The position numbers and the translations under genes are program-made. Under the pieces are notes generated by a model. That model searched no databases and was not told the DNA's origin. It worked only from the letters and a program-made list of their open reading frames with translations. From Cyanobium sp. N.Huapi 1H5 (GTDB lineage: Bacteria; Cyanobacteriota; Cyanobacteriia; PCC-6307; Cyanobiaceae), in the NCBI RefSeq assembly GCF_024345535.1, contig NZ_JAGQBH010000003.1, positions 434,001 through 498,000 of the forward strand: a DNA stretch of 64,000 nt, written 5' to 3'. Positions 34,960 to 43,811 of the stretch are shown piece by piece. Within the stretch, counting starts at the first letter, position 1, and each line of letters starts with the position of its first letter.

Positions 34960-36458
34960 CCCCGGGGCAGGGCGGCGTACAGGGCCTTGAAGCGGGCCTG
35001 CTGGACCTTGTGGCTGACGATCGGCGCCGGGTAGCCGCGCCGCTCCAGCGGTGCGATGTCGCCGCTGATCAGGTCGGCGGTGGCCACATGGGCCAGCTCC
35101 GGCAGCCAGCGGCGGATGTAGGTGGCTTCCGGATCGAACTTGGCTGCCTGGGTGGACGGATTGAAGATGCGCAGGGGCCGGGGATCCATGCCGCTGCTGG
35201 CGCTCCACTGCCAGCCGCCGTTGTTGGCCGCCAGATCGCCGTCCACCAGGCGGACCATGAAGGCCCGTTCCCCGTGGCGCCAGTCGATGATCAGGTCCTT
35301 GACGAGGTAGGACGCCACTACCATGCGGCAGCGGTTGTGCATCCAGCCGCTCCCGTTCAGCTGGCGCATGGCGGCATCGATGATCGGCAGGCCGGTGAGC
35401 CCCTCCTCCCAGGCCCGAAGCCGCTCCGGGTCGTCCTCCCAGGGGAAGTGGCGCCACTGGGGGCGGTAGGGGCCGTCGGCCAGCTCGGGGAAATGGAACA
35501 GGGCCTGCTGGTAGAACTCGCGCCAGGCCAGCTCCTGCTCCCAGACACCGATGGAGGTGAGGGCCTCGGTGCTGCGGGCGAGGGCGCGGGCCTCCTGGGC
35601 GGCGGCCCAGGCCTGGCGGGGGCTGAGGGTGCCGACGCTCAGGGCGGCGGACAGCCCGGAGGTGCCGGCCTCCCCCGGCAGGTTGCGACCGGGCTCGTAG
35701 GCGGCCAGGGGCCCGCCGTTGACACCGCCGTCGGCGAAGGCCTGCAGCTGGGCCAGGGCGGCCGCCTCGCCGGGGCGGCAGGGGCAGAGGTCGGCACCGC
35801 TGAAGGAAAAGCCCAGCTCCTCGGCGCTGGGCACGGTGTCCAGCCTGGGCAGGGCCTCCCACAGGGAAGCGGGCTCCGCCGGCAGGGCACCGGGATCGAG
35901 ATCCAGCAGAGCGCTCGGCGCCGCCACCGGCTCCAGGCCGCCAACCGATCCGGCGCCGAGCCCGGCCCGACCCTCCACCTGGCTGCGCCAGTTGCGCAGG
36001 AAGGGGCCATAGACCCGGTAGGGCTCACCGGCGCCCGTGCGGATCGCCTCCGGCGCCACCAGCAGTTGGTCCCAGTCCACCAGCACCCGGGTGCCCTGGC
36101 CCCGCAGCGCCGCCGCCACCTGCCGGTCGCGCTCGCGGCCGTAGGGCTCCACCTCCCGGTTCCAGGCCACCACCGCGGCCCCCGCCGCCCGGGCCGCCAG
36201 GGGCACCAGGGCGGCCGGGTCACCCCGCAGGATCAGCAGCCGGCTGCCCGCCGCCCGCCAGCGGGCCGCCAGCTCCCGCAGGCTCTCGCACAGGAACCAG
36301 GCCCGGGCCGGCGCCATCAGCGGGTCGGCCACGATCGCCGGATCCAGCACGTAGAGGCCGGTGACCGCCGGGGTGGCGGCGGCCGCCGCGGCCAGGCCCA
36401 GGTTGTCGGCCAGGCGCAGGTCGCGGCGATGCCAGAACAGCCAGCGCTCCGGGGCCAT
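34956..36458 (-). CDS. phrB: Deoxyribodipyrimidine photolyase (cryptochrome/photolyase family)
   Basis: Light-driven repair of UV cyclobutane dimers using FAD and an antenna chromophore. The 500-aa length is typical. The N-terminal antenna domain starts ERWLFWHRRDLRLADN. The FAD/DNA region holds TSIGVWEQELAWREFYQ, GWMHNRCRMVVASYLVKD, WRHGERAF and the WQWSASSG stretch that contributes the Trp chain and dimer pocket. The ATG is fixed by a one-base overlap with the nudix stop (TGATG) on the same strand, so the two are co-transcribed. Confidence 0.93.
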   Translation of the reverse strand: MAPERWLFWHRRDLRLADNLGLAAAAAATPAVTGLYVLDPAIVADPLMAPARAWFLCESLRELAARWRAAGSRLLILRGDPAALVPLAARAAGAAVVAWNREVEPYGRERDRQVAAALRGQGTRVLVDWDQLLVAPEAIRTGAGEPYRVYGPFLRNWRSQVEGRAGLGAGSVGGLEPVAAPSALLDLDPGALPAEPASLWEALPRLDTVPSAEELGFSFSGADLCPCRPGEAAALAQLQAFADGGVNGGPLAAYEPGRNLPGEAGTSGLSAALSVGTLSPRQAWAAAQEARALARSTEALTSIGVWEQELAWREFYQQALFHFPELADGPYRPQWRHFPWEDDPERLRAWEEGLTGLPIIDAAMRQLNGSGWMHNRCRMVVASYLVKDLIIDWRHGERAFMVRLVDGDLAANNGGWQWSASSGMDPRPLRIFNPSTQAAKFDPEATYIRRWLPELAHVATADLISGDIAPLERRGYPAPIVSHKVQQARFKALYAALPRG

Positions 36459-37030
36459 CAGAGTCCGAGCAGTTGCCGGGCGCGGTACCAGGCCGTGACC
36501 GTTTTGCCGTCCAGGGCCTCATCGCCGCTGGCCAGGAGCGCATCCAGCTGGGCAGGCTCCAGCAGCAGCACCTCCATGTCCTCGTCATCGTCGCCGGGGG
36601 GGCGGTCCTTCAGGAGGGTGAGATCGCGGGCGAGAAAGAGGTGGATCACCTCGTCGGAGTAGCCGGGGCAGGGGTGCATGGCGCCCAGGGGATCCCAGCG
36701 ACTGGCGCTGTAGCCGGTCTCCTCCTCCAGCTCCCGTTGCATCGAGCCCAGGGGCTCCTCCCCCTCCTCCAGGGTTCCGGCCGGGAACTCCAGCAGCCGC
36801 CCGGCCACGGCGAAGCGGTACTGGCGCAGGATCACCACCCGTCCGTCCTCAAGCACCGGCACCGCCAGGGAAGCCCCCGGATGGCGGATCACGCCGTAGG
36901 TGCCCTCGATGCCGATCGGCAGCACCACCCGGTTGAGCTCGAAGCGCACCTTGCGGGCCTGCAGGGCGGCGGTGGTCTCCAGATGGGTGCTGGGCTCGGG
37001 GGGCGGCAGGGGAGCCATGGGGCGGGCCAT
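36458..37030 (-). CDS. Nudix hydrolase (ADP-ribose pyrophosphatase-like)
   Basis: A 190-aa enzyme. The Nudix box G-x5-E-x7-REL-x-EE-x-G is seen in GTLEEGEEPLGSMQREL followed by EEETGY. Upstream LEFPAGT, and downstream CPGYSDEVIHLFLARDL, fit the ADP-ribose/NADH-type subgroup rather than MutT. The ATG at 37028-37030 is one of two in-frame Met codons near the start and was chosen as the furthest upstream with plausible sequence. It precedes phrB with coupling overlap. Confidence 0.85.
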   Translation of the reverse strand: MARPMAPLPPPEPSTHLETTAALQARKVRFELNRVVLPIGIEGTYGVIRHPGASLAVPVLEDGRVVILRQYRFAVAGRLLEFPAGTLEEGEEPLGSMQRELEEETGYSASRWDPLGAMHPCPGYSDEVIHLFLARDLTLLKDRPPGDDDEDMEVLLLEPAQLDALLASGDEALDGKTVTAWYRARQLLGL

Positions 37031-37071
37031 TGGGGCCCCCAGTGTGACGGGCGGGGGCCGCTGGGCGCGGT

Positions 37072-37689
37072 TCAGGGCCCTTCCGGCCAGCCGGGCTCCC
37101 CCGCCAGGGCCAGGGGCGGCGGCTCCAGGGCCGCCCCTGGCAGGGCCGCCAGGCCTGCGGAAGCCGTGCGGGGGGTACCGGCGGGCGCCAGGGGAACGGG
37201 AAGATCCGGATCGATCGCCGCCAGCGGGGCCAGCACGAAGGCCCGCTCCCCCAGGCGCGGGTGGGGCAGCACCAGCTCCGGGCCGGAGCAGGCCATGGCC
37301 CCGCACCAGAGCAGGTCGAGGTCGAGACGACGGGGTCCCCAGCGCTCGCGGCGCTCCCGGCCGAACGCCGCCTCCAGCCGCAGCAGCCGCTCCAGCAGCG
37401 CCAGCGGATCGGGCCAGCACGCCGCCGGCACCGGCGCCGCCGCGAGCCGCACCAGCACGACGGCATTGAGATAGGGCGGCTGTCCCGGCGGCCCCCCCAC
37501 CGGCTGGGTGCGGAACCGGGGCGACCAGCTCAGCTGCAGGGGAGCCGCCGCCCAGGCGCGCAGCTCCGCCTCCAGCCGCGGCCGCACGGCCGTGAAGGTG
37601 GCAACGGGATCACCGAGGTTGGCCCCGATGGCAACGGCCAGGCTGGACGGAGAGGGGCCAGCCGTTTGGGCCGCCGGGGTGGGAGGCAT
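37072..37689 (-). CDS. folK: 2-amino-4-hydroxy-6-hydroxymethyldihydropteridine diphosphokinase
   Basis: Adds pyrophosphate to hydroxymethyl-dihydropterin in folate synthesis. The 205-aa length is a little above the usual 160-180 because of Pro/Ala-rich ends. Seen: VAIGANLGDP at the N-terminus, GGPPGQPPYLNAVV in the family RFQNAV-like position, RERWGPRRLDLDLLWCG (the Asp pair that binds Mg and ATP), and LVLPHPRLGERAFVLAPL. The ATG at 37687-37689 is followed by an Ala/Pro stretch, so the true start could be slightly internal. Confidence 0.88.
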   Translation of the reverse strand: MPPTPAAQTAGPSPSSLAVAIGANLGDPVATFTAVRPRLEAELRAWAAAPLQLSWSPRFRTQPVGGPPGQPPYLNAVVLVRLAAAPVPAACWPDPLALLERLLRLEAAFGRERRERWGPRRLDLDLLWCGAMACSGPELVLPHPRLGERAFVLAPLAAIDPDLPVPLAPAGTPRTASAGLAALPGAALEPPPLALAGEPGWPEGP

Positions 37690-37693
37690 CGGC

Positions 37694-38041
37694 TCAGCCG
37701 CCGAAGACCGCAAGGTTGAGGAGGGCGGGCTCCCCCAGCCAGGCGGCATGGTCGGTGTGGTCGGCCAGATCATGGCCGGTGATGCCATGCACCAGCACCG
37801 TGAGGCCGCCGCGGTGGGTCTCGAGCCAGGGGATCAGGGCCTCGAAGTCCGCCCGGCCGAAGCTGATCTGGCAGCTGCCGACCGGATGGGGTCCCACCGG
37901 CTGGAGGTGGACATGGCCCACCGGCAGGCCGAAACGGGCTCCGGCGGCGGCGCAGAGGGCGGTGGCCTGCGCCGCTTCCGCGGCGCCGAAATAGACGTGG
38001 GCGTGGTAGCGCTCGTGAACGTTGGAGGGACGGCGGGTCAT
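37694..38041 (-). CDS. DOPA 4,5-dioxygenase family protein
   Basis: A 115-aa protein with the family fold: HERYHAHVYFGAAEAAQAT carries the conserved HAHVYF, followed by FGLPVGHVHLQPVGPHPVG (GxHxxxxGPH) and ITGHDLADHTDHAAWLG. The family cleaves catechol-type rings in fungi and plants, but in cyanobacteria the substrate is unknown. It starts at ATG 38039-38041 and its stop lies 4 bp from the folK start. It is divergent from chlD. Confidence 0.85.
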   Translation of the reverse strand: MTRRPSNVHERYHAHVYFGAAEAAQATALCAAAGARFGLPVGHVHLQPVGPHPVGSCQISFGRADFEALIPWLETHRGGLTVLVHGITGHDLADHTDHAAWLGEPALLNLAVFGG

Positions 38042-38149
38042 CGGCGGCCGACCGGGGCCTGACACCCAGACACCGTATCGGGGCCAGCGGTCTGCCCCCG
38101 CCGCCACCCGGTCGGCGAGACTGGCCACCCCCCACCCAGCCACTGCCCC

Positions 38150-40261
38150 ATGGTCGTCAGCGGGTCCCCTGCCGCGCCCGCCGGTGCCGCCCCCACCGGC
38201 AGCTTTCCGCTGGCCGCCATCACCGGCCACGGCACCCTGAAGCTGGCGCTGCTGCTGGCGGCGGTGGATCCCAGCCTGGGCGGCGTGGTGATCGCCGGCG
38301 GCCGCGGCACCGGCAAGTCGGTGCTGGCCCGGGGGCTCCATGCCCTGCTGCCGCCGATCGATGTCATCGATCTGGCCGATGGCCCGGGGCTGCGGCAGGC
38401 CGATCCCCGCCGGCCCGATGAATGGGACGGGGCCACCCGGCGCCGCATCACCGAACTGGGCGGTGATGCCAGCGGCGCCGATCCGGAGGCCCTGCTGCCC
38501 ACCCGGGTGATTCCGGCCCCGTTCATCCAGGTGCCCCTGGGCGTCACCGAAGACCGGCTGATCGGCTCGGTGGACGTGGCCGCCTCCCTGATCGCGGGGG
38601 CGCCGGTGTTCCAGCCGGGGCTGCTGGCGGAGGCCCACCGGGGCGTGCTCTATGTCGACGAGCTCAACCTGCTCGACGACGGCATCACCAACCTGCTGCT
38701 GGCGGCGGTGGGCTCCGGCGAGAACCGCATCGAGCGGGAAGGGCTGAGCCTGTCGCACCCCTGCCGCTGCCTGCTGATCGCCACCTACAACCCGGAGGAG
38801 GGGGCGGTGCGCGACCACCTGCTCGACCGCTTCGCCATCGCCCTGTCGGCCAACCAGCTGCTCGACACCGACCAGCGGGTGGCGATCACCCGCTCGGCCC
38901 TCGACCACGGCACCTCCAGCGCCGCCTTCGGCGCCCGCTTCCAGGAGGAGACCGAGGCCCTGGCCACCCAGCTGCTGCTGGCCCGCCAGTGGCTGCCGGA
39001 CGTGACCATCGACCGGGAGCAGATCCGCTACCTGGTCACCGAAGCCATCCGCGGCGGCGTCGAGGGGCACCGGGCCGAGCTCTATGCCGTGCGGGTGGCC
39101 CGGGCCCATGCGGCCCTCTCCGGCCGCGACCGGGTGGACGCGGACGATCTGCAGGTGGCCGTGCGGCTGGTGATCGCCCCGCGGGCCCTGCAGCTGCCGC
39201 CCCCGGATCCCGACCAGCCCATGGAGCCACCGCCACCGCCGCCACCCCAGGGGGAGCAGCCCCCGGAGGAACCGGAGCCGCCGGAGCAGGAGCCTGAGAG
39301 TGAGGAGCCGGAGGATCAGGACGACGACGACCAGGACGACAGCCCCGAGGACCAGGCCCCGCCCCAGATCCCCGAGGAGTTTCTCCTTGATCCGGAGGCC
39401 ACCGCCATCGACCCGGACCTGCTGGTGTTCGCCTCGGCGAAGGCCAAGAGCGGCGGCAGCGGCAGCCGGGCGGTGGTGTTCAGCGACAGCCGCGGCCGCT
39501 ACGTGAAGCCGATGCTGCCCCGGGGCCCCGTGCGCCGCATCGCCATCGACGCCACCCTGCGGGCCGCCGCGCCCTACCAGAAGGCCCGCCGCGCCCGGGA
39601 GCCCCACCGCAAGGTCATCGTGGAGGAGGGGGACCTGCGGGCCAAGCAGCTGCAGCGCAAGGCCGGCGCCCTGGTGATCTTCCTGGTGGATGCCAGCGGC
39701 TCGATGGCCCTGAACCGCATGCAGAGCGCCAAGGGGGCCGTGATCCGCCTGCTCACCGAGGCCTATGAGAACCGCGACGAGGTGGCCCTGATCACCTTCC
39801 GCGGCGAGCAGGCCGAGGTGCTGCTGCCGCCCACCCGCTCCATCACCGCCGCCCGCCGGCGCCTGGAATCGATGCCCTGCGGCGGCGGCTCACCCCTGGC
39901 CCACGGCCTCGCCCAGGCGGCCCGGGTGGGGGCGAATGCCCTGGCCACCGGTGACCTGGGCCAGGTGGTGGTGGTGGCCATCACCGACGGCCGCGGCAAT
40001 GTGCCCCTGAGCCGCTCCCTGGGCCAGCCGGCGCTGGAGGGGGAGGAACCGGTGGACCTCAAGGAGGAGCTGCGGCAGGTGGCCGGCCGCTACCAAAGCC
40101 TCGGGCTGCGGCTGCTGGTGATCGACACCGAGCGCAAGTTCATCGGCAGCGGCATGGGCAAGGAGCTGGCCGAGTCGGCCGGCGGTCGTTACGTGCAGCT
40201 GCCCAAGGCGAGCGACCAGGCCATCGCCGCCATCGCCCTGGAGGCGATCAACGGCTTCTGA
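38150..40261 (+). CDS. chlD: Magnesium chelatase subunit D
   Basis: Bridges the ChlI motor and ChlH catalytic subunit that inserts Mg into protoporphyrin IX, the first committed chlorophyll step. The 703-aa protein has an AAA+ N-terminal half ([19 protein letters not shown]), then a Pro/acidic linker at about 354-405 ([11 protein letters not shown], then [13 protein letters not shown]). A von Willebrand A domain follows with the MIDAS loop [11 protein letters not shown]. All parts typical of ChlD are present. It overlaps the convergent MCE gene by 14 bp. Confidence 0.96.
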   Translation: MVVSGSPAAPAGAAPTGSFPLAAITGHGTLKLALLLAAVDPSLGGVVIAGGRGTGKSVLARGLHALLPPIDVIDLADGPGLRQADPRRPDEWDGATRRRITELGGDASGADPEALLPTRVIPAPFIQVPLGVTEDRLIGSVDVAASLIAGAPVFQPGLLAEAHRGVLYVDELNLLDDGITNLLLAAVGSGENRIEREGLSLSHPCRCLLIATYNPEEGAVRDHLLDRFAIALSANQLLDTDQRVAITRSALDHGTSSAAFGARFQEETEALATQLLLARQWLPDVTIDREQIRYLVTEAIRGGVEGHRAELYAVRVARAHAALSGRDRVDADDLQVAVRLVIAPRALQLPPPDPDQPMEPPPPPPPQGEQPPEEPEPPEQEPESEEPEDQDDDDQDDSPEDQAPPQIPEEFLLDPEATAIDPDLLVFASAKAKSGGSGSRAVVFSDSRGRYVKPMLPRGPVRRIAIDATLRAAAPYQKARRAREPHRKVIVEEGDLRAKQLQRKAGALVIFLVDASGSMALNRMQSAKGAVIRLLTEAYENRDEVALITFRGEQAEVLLPPTRSITAARRRLESMPCGGGSPLAHGLAQAARVGANALATGDLGQVVVVAITDGRGNVPLSRSLGQPALEGEEPVDLKEELRQVAGRYQSLGLRLLVIDTERKFIGSGMGKELAESAGGRYVQLPKASDQAIAAIALEAINGF

Positions 40262-41270
40262 CGGTGGGGGCGAGCCGGTCCTGGGCGGCCTGGCGGGCGG
40301 CCCTGGCCTCCTGCTGGCGGGCATCCTGGCGGGCCTTGCGGTCCCGCGCCGCATCCACCTCGGCGGGGTAGAGCTCCTCGAAGAACCGGCCCAGGCCGAC
40401 CGAGACGCTGCGGATGCCGTCGAGGAACTTCGGATCGCCCGTGAGCTTGCTCACGTCGCCGCCGACGGCCGACCAGCGGTCGGTGAGCTGCTTGGCATTG
40501 GTGAGGGTGGCCTGCAGATCGGCCACGGTCTTGGGGTTGTCCAGCGCTGCCGCCAGGTTGCCGACGTGCTTGGTGGCGCGGGCGGCATCGGCACTGGCGA
40601 GGTTGAGATTGCTCAGGATCGGGTCCACCTTGCCCGCCGAACGGTTCAGCTGGGTGACCAGCACCTGGGCGTCGCGCAGGAAGACCTGGCCGCTTTTGGT
40701 GAGCAGCTCGGTCTCCTTGGCGGTCTTGGAGAAGGCGGCGGTGGCCGCCACCATCTGGTGAACCAGCTGCTCCTTCTCGGCTTCGTCCAGCAGACCCTGG
40801 ACCGTTTCGGTGACGGTGTCGAGGCTGGCGGCGGCGACGCCGCTCACCTTGCCGCCGTTGCAGACCATGCGGGCGTTGTTGCAGTCCCGCTCGCGCGGGC
40901 CCGGCAGGCTGGCCGGCAGGGGGGGGCCGCCGGCCAGCAGCGACACCTGGGCATCGCCACCCAGCAGGGAGGCGGCGCTGACCCGGGCCACCAGGGGCCG
41001 GGCCAGGCGCAGGCGCGGATCCGTGATCTGCAGGTCGGCCACCACGGCCGCGTCGGTGACCGTGATGCGGCGCACGTTGCCCACCAGCACGCCCCGGAAC
41101 CGCACCGGCGAGCGGACGGCCAGGCCGCCGGCATCGGCGAAGCTGGCCTGGATCGTCCAGGTGTCGCGGCTCAGGGAGACGCCCCGCAGCCAGAACCACA
41201 GGCCCATGCCGCTGGCGATCGCCGCCAGCAGTGAAAATCCAACCAGGGCTTCACGGACACTCCGGCGCAT
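40248..41270 (-). CDS. MCE-family (MlaD-like) membrane protein
   Basis: A 340-aa single-pass protein: a membrane anchor near residues 9-29 ([20 protein letters not shown]), then the MCE domain ([20 protein letters not shown]), then a long helical C-terminus. Homologues bind lipids and shuttle them across the periplasm for ABC systems. The ATPase partner lies immediately upstream with 4 bp between them. No permease gene is beside them. The ATG at 41268-41270 removes 21 residues with no homology. Confidence 0.85.
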   Translation of the reverse strand: MRRSVREALVGFSLLAAIASGMGLWFWLRGVSLSRDTWTIQASFADAGGLAVRSPVRFRGVLVGNVRRITVTDAAVVADLQITDPRLRLARPLVARVSAASLLGGDAQVSLLAGGPPLPASLPGPRERDCNNARMVCNGGKVSGVAAASLDTVTETVQGLLDEAEKEQLVHQMVAATAAFSKTAKETELLTKSGQVFLRDAQVLVTQLNRSAGKVDPILSNLNLASADAARATKHVGNLAAALDNPKTVADLQATLTNAKQLTDRWSAVGGDVSKLTGDPKFLDGIRSVSVGLGRFFEELYPAEVDAARDRKARQDARQQEARAARQAAQDRLAPTVRSR

Positions 41271-41274
41271 GGGC

Positions 41275-42129
41275 TCAGTTCTCGGCCGGCTGCATCGGTC
41301 CGTGCAGACTACCGCTCCGAAACTGCACCACATAGGGATTGGTGCTGACGCGGAAGTCCTCGACCGAGCCGATCCAGCGGAAGCGGCCGTCGTAGAGGAG
41401 GGCTACCCGCTCGGCGCAGCGGTCGATCGTGCTCATTACGTGGCTCACCACCAGGGTGGAGGCGTGGACGATGCGGGAGGTGCGCACGATCAGGTCCTCG
41501 ATGCGGGTGCAGGCCACCGGGTCGAGACCGGCGGTGGGCTCGTCGAAGAGCAGCAGGGGGGTGCGGGCCGAGGCCAGGGTGGGGTCGTCGATCAGGGCGC
41601 GGGCGAAGCTCACCCGCTTCTGCATGCCGCCGCTGAGCTCGCCCGGCATGCGATCGGCGATGCCCGCCAGCCCCACGGCCTGCAGGGCCTGGTCCACCCG
41701 TTCGGCGATCTCCCGCTCCCCCAGGCGGCTGAAGCGGTAGAGGAGGAAGCCCACGTTCTCGCGCACCGACAGGGAGGCCAGCAGGGCGGGGTTCTGGAAG
41801 ACCAGGCGCACGTCCGGGGGGTGGCGCTGGTCCAGGCGCAGGTAGGTCTGGGGTTCGCCGTGGATGCGCAGCAGCCCGGAGGTGGGCAGCTGCAGGCCCG
41901 CCAGCAGCCGCAGCAGGGTGGACTTGCCGGAGCCCGAGGGCCCCACCACCACGAGGCGCTCGCCCGGCGTGAGGCTGAGGTCGACGCGGTCGAGGACCAG
42001 GTTGGATCCCCAGTGCATGCTGAGGTTCTCCATCTGGGCCACCGGAGGGGAGGCCGGGGGAGCGTTCAGCGCGAGTTGACTGAGGGCCAAGGAACCACGG
42101 CAAGGGGGCCCCGGAGGCCCGGCTCCCAT
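41275..42129 (-). CDS. ABC transporter ATP-binding protein, MlaF-like
   Basis: A 284-aa ATPase. Seen: Walker A GPSGSGKSTLLRLLAG, Q-loop in VRLVFQNPALL, signature LSGGMQKRVSFARAL, Walker B LLLFDEPTAGLD, and switch His in LVVSHVMST. The resemblance and coupling to the MCE gene point to phospholipid or lipid transport at the envelope. Start is uncertain: ATG 42127-42129 gives 32 residues before the conserved MENLSMHWGSNLVLD; a shorter start is possible. Confidence 0.88.
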   Translation of the reverse strand: MGAGPPGPPCRGSLALSQLALNAPPASPPVAQMENLSMHWGSNLVLDRVDLSLTPGERLVVVGPSGSGKSTLLRLLAGLQLPTSGLLRIHGEPQTYLRLDQRHPPDVRLVFQNPALLASLSVRENVGFLLYRFSRLGEREIAERVDQALQAVGLAGIADRMPGELSGGMQKRVSFARALIDDPTLASARTPLLLFDEPTAGLDPVACTRIEDLIVRTSRIVHASTLVVSHVMSTIDRCAERVALLYDGRFRWIGSVEDFRVSTNPYVVQFRSGSLHGPMQPAEN

Positions 42130-42176
42130 CCTGCCGGTTCAGGACGGGCTTTTCATCCGTACAGTTCGGTAGGTCT

Positions 42177-43622
42177 GTGCCGCGTCGCCACGCCCTGCCC
42201 TTGACGGTTCGAGGCCCCGCTGCGAACGCCCGCCGGCGCCGGGGCGGCTCCCGCCCGGGGCGCCCCCGCTGGGTGGGCCGCGGCGACCTGCGTCAGCAGG
42301 ACCTGATGAGCCGCTCGCGGCGGGCGGCCCGCTGGCTGCAGCCGGGCCTGGTGGTGAAGCGCTGGATGATCACCTCGGGCCTGGGCCTGGTGATCGCCCT
42401 GCTGGGGGCGGCGGTGTGGGCCGACCTGCAGCCGATCTACTGGACCCTCGAGACGATCCGCTGGGGCCTGAACCGCCTCACCCAGGTGATGCCGCGGGGG
42501 ATCACCGGCCCGCTGGTGCTGGTGATCGGCGGCGCCATGGTCTGGCTCGGCCAGAGCCGCAGCTTCGGCGCCATCCAGCAGGCCCTGGCCCCGGAGAAGG
42601 ACACCCTGCTGGTGGATGCCCTGCTCGCCCAGCGGCGGCTGAACCGCGGCCCCACCATCGTGGCCATCGGCGGCGGCACGGGCCTGGCCACCCTGCTGAG
42701 CGGCCTGAAGCGCTACAGCAGCAACCTCACCGCCATCGTCACGGTGGCCGACGACGGCGGCAGCAGCGGCGTGCTGCGGCGGGAGCTGGGGGTGCAGCCC
42801 CCCGGAGACATCCGCAACTGCCTCGCGGCCCTGGCCCGGGAGGAACCCCTGCTCACCCGCCTGTTCCAGTACCGGTTCAAGGCCGGCAGCGGCCTTGAGG
42901 GCCACAGCTTCGGCAACCTGTTCCTGAGCGCACTGACGGCGATCACGGGCAGCCTGGAATCGGCGATCATCGCCAGCAGCCGGGTGCTGGCGGTGCAGGG
43001 CCAGGTGGTACCGGCCACCAACGCCGACGTGCGCCTCTGGGCGGAACTGGAGAACGGCGAGCGCATCGAGGGCGAATCCCAGATCGGCCATGCCCCCTGT
43101 CCGATCGTGCGCCTGGGCTGCACCCCGGAGCGGCCGCCGGCCTTGCCGCGGGCCCTGGAGGCGATCGCCAACGCCGAGCTGATCGTGCTGGGCCCGGGGA
43201 GCCTGTACACCTCCCTGCTGCCCAACCTGCTGGTGCCGGAGCTGGTGAGCGCCATCAGCGCCAGCAAGGCGCCGCGGCTCTACATCTGCAACCTGATGAC
43301 CCAGCCCGGCGAGACCGACGGCCTGGACGTCGGCGGCCACCTGCGGGCGATCGAAGCCCAGCTGGCGAGCCTGGGGGTGGAGCAGCGGCTGTTCACGGCC
43401 GTACTGGCCCAGGAGGAACTGGACGACTCCAGCCTGCTGGACGTGTATCGGCTGCGGGGGGCCGAACCCGTGACCTGCGAGGCCTCCATCCTGAGGGAGC
43501 AGGGCTACGAGGTGATCCTGGCGCCCCTGCAGGGGGCCCGCCCCAGCGCCACCCTGCGCCACGAGCCGCGCAGCGTGGCCAAGGAGGTGATCCGGTTCTA
43601 CCGCAAGCACAAAAGGGATTGA
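42177..43622 (+). CDS. YvcK/CofD-like family protein with N-terminal membrane segments
   Basis: A 481-aa protein. The core is the YvcK/CofD-like nucleotide-sugar-binding fold: PTIVAIGGGTGLATLLSGLK at about 159-178, VTVADDGGSSGVLRREL, GHSFGNLFLSALT and GPGSLYTSLLPNLL. In Bacillus, YvcK binds UDP-GlcNAc and adjusts cell-wall and carbon metabolism. Here two hydrophobic helices precede the core (about 63-82 and 109-124), so it is probably membrane-tethered. The start may be GTG 42177 or the later ATG at 42306. Confidence 0.87.
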   Translation: MPRRHALPLTVRGPAANARRRRGGSRPGRPRWVGRGDLRQQDLMSRSRRAARWLQPGLVVKRWMITSGLGLVIALLGAAVWADLQPIYWTLETIRWGLNRLTQVMPRGITGPLVLVIGGAMVWLGQSRSFGAIQQALAPEKDTLLVDALLAQRRLNRGPTIVAIGGGTGLATLLSGLKRYSSNLTAIVTVADDGGSSGVLRRELGVQPPGDIRNCLAALAREEPLLTRLFQYRFKAGSGLEGHSFGNLFLSALTAITGSLESAIIASSRVLAVQGQVVPATNADVRLWAELENGERIEGESQIGHAPCPIVRLGCTPERPPALPRALEAIANAELIVLGPGSLYTSLLPNLLVPELVSAISASKAPRLYICNLMTQPGETDGLDVGGHLRAIEAQLASLGVEQRLFTAVLAQEELDDSSLLDVYRLRGAEPVTCEASILREQGYEVILAPLQGARPSATLRHEPRSVAKEVIRFYRKHKRD

Positions 43623-43811
43623 GGCCGTAAGCTCCCGTCGCTGCAACAGTGGTATGGGTTCACCGGCACCGGTGAGCAGATCAATCGGGCGGGCAATCGG
43701 CGTGCGCTCCTCAGCCTCAAGCCTCTTTGCAGATGGGTCGTTTGTGGACGACCAAGGGATTGGCACCGCACGCCCCCGAAACGGCGCCAACCCGGCAGGC
43801 GCAGATAGCGA

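Noticed and set aside
32398..35862. 1154-aa open frame on the minus strand across degT and neighbours
   Set aside because: It covers fabI-side, thioredoxin-fold and degT genes in antisense, with low-complexity translation and no motif.
37694..39607. 637-aa open frame that contains the DOPA dioxygenase gene as its tail
   Set aside because: Only the last 115 residues match a family; the upstream part is antisense to chlD.
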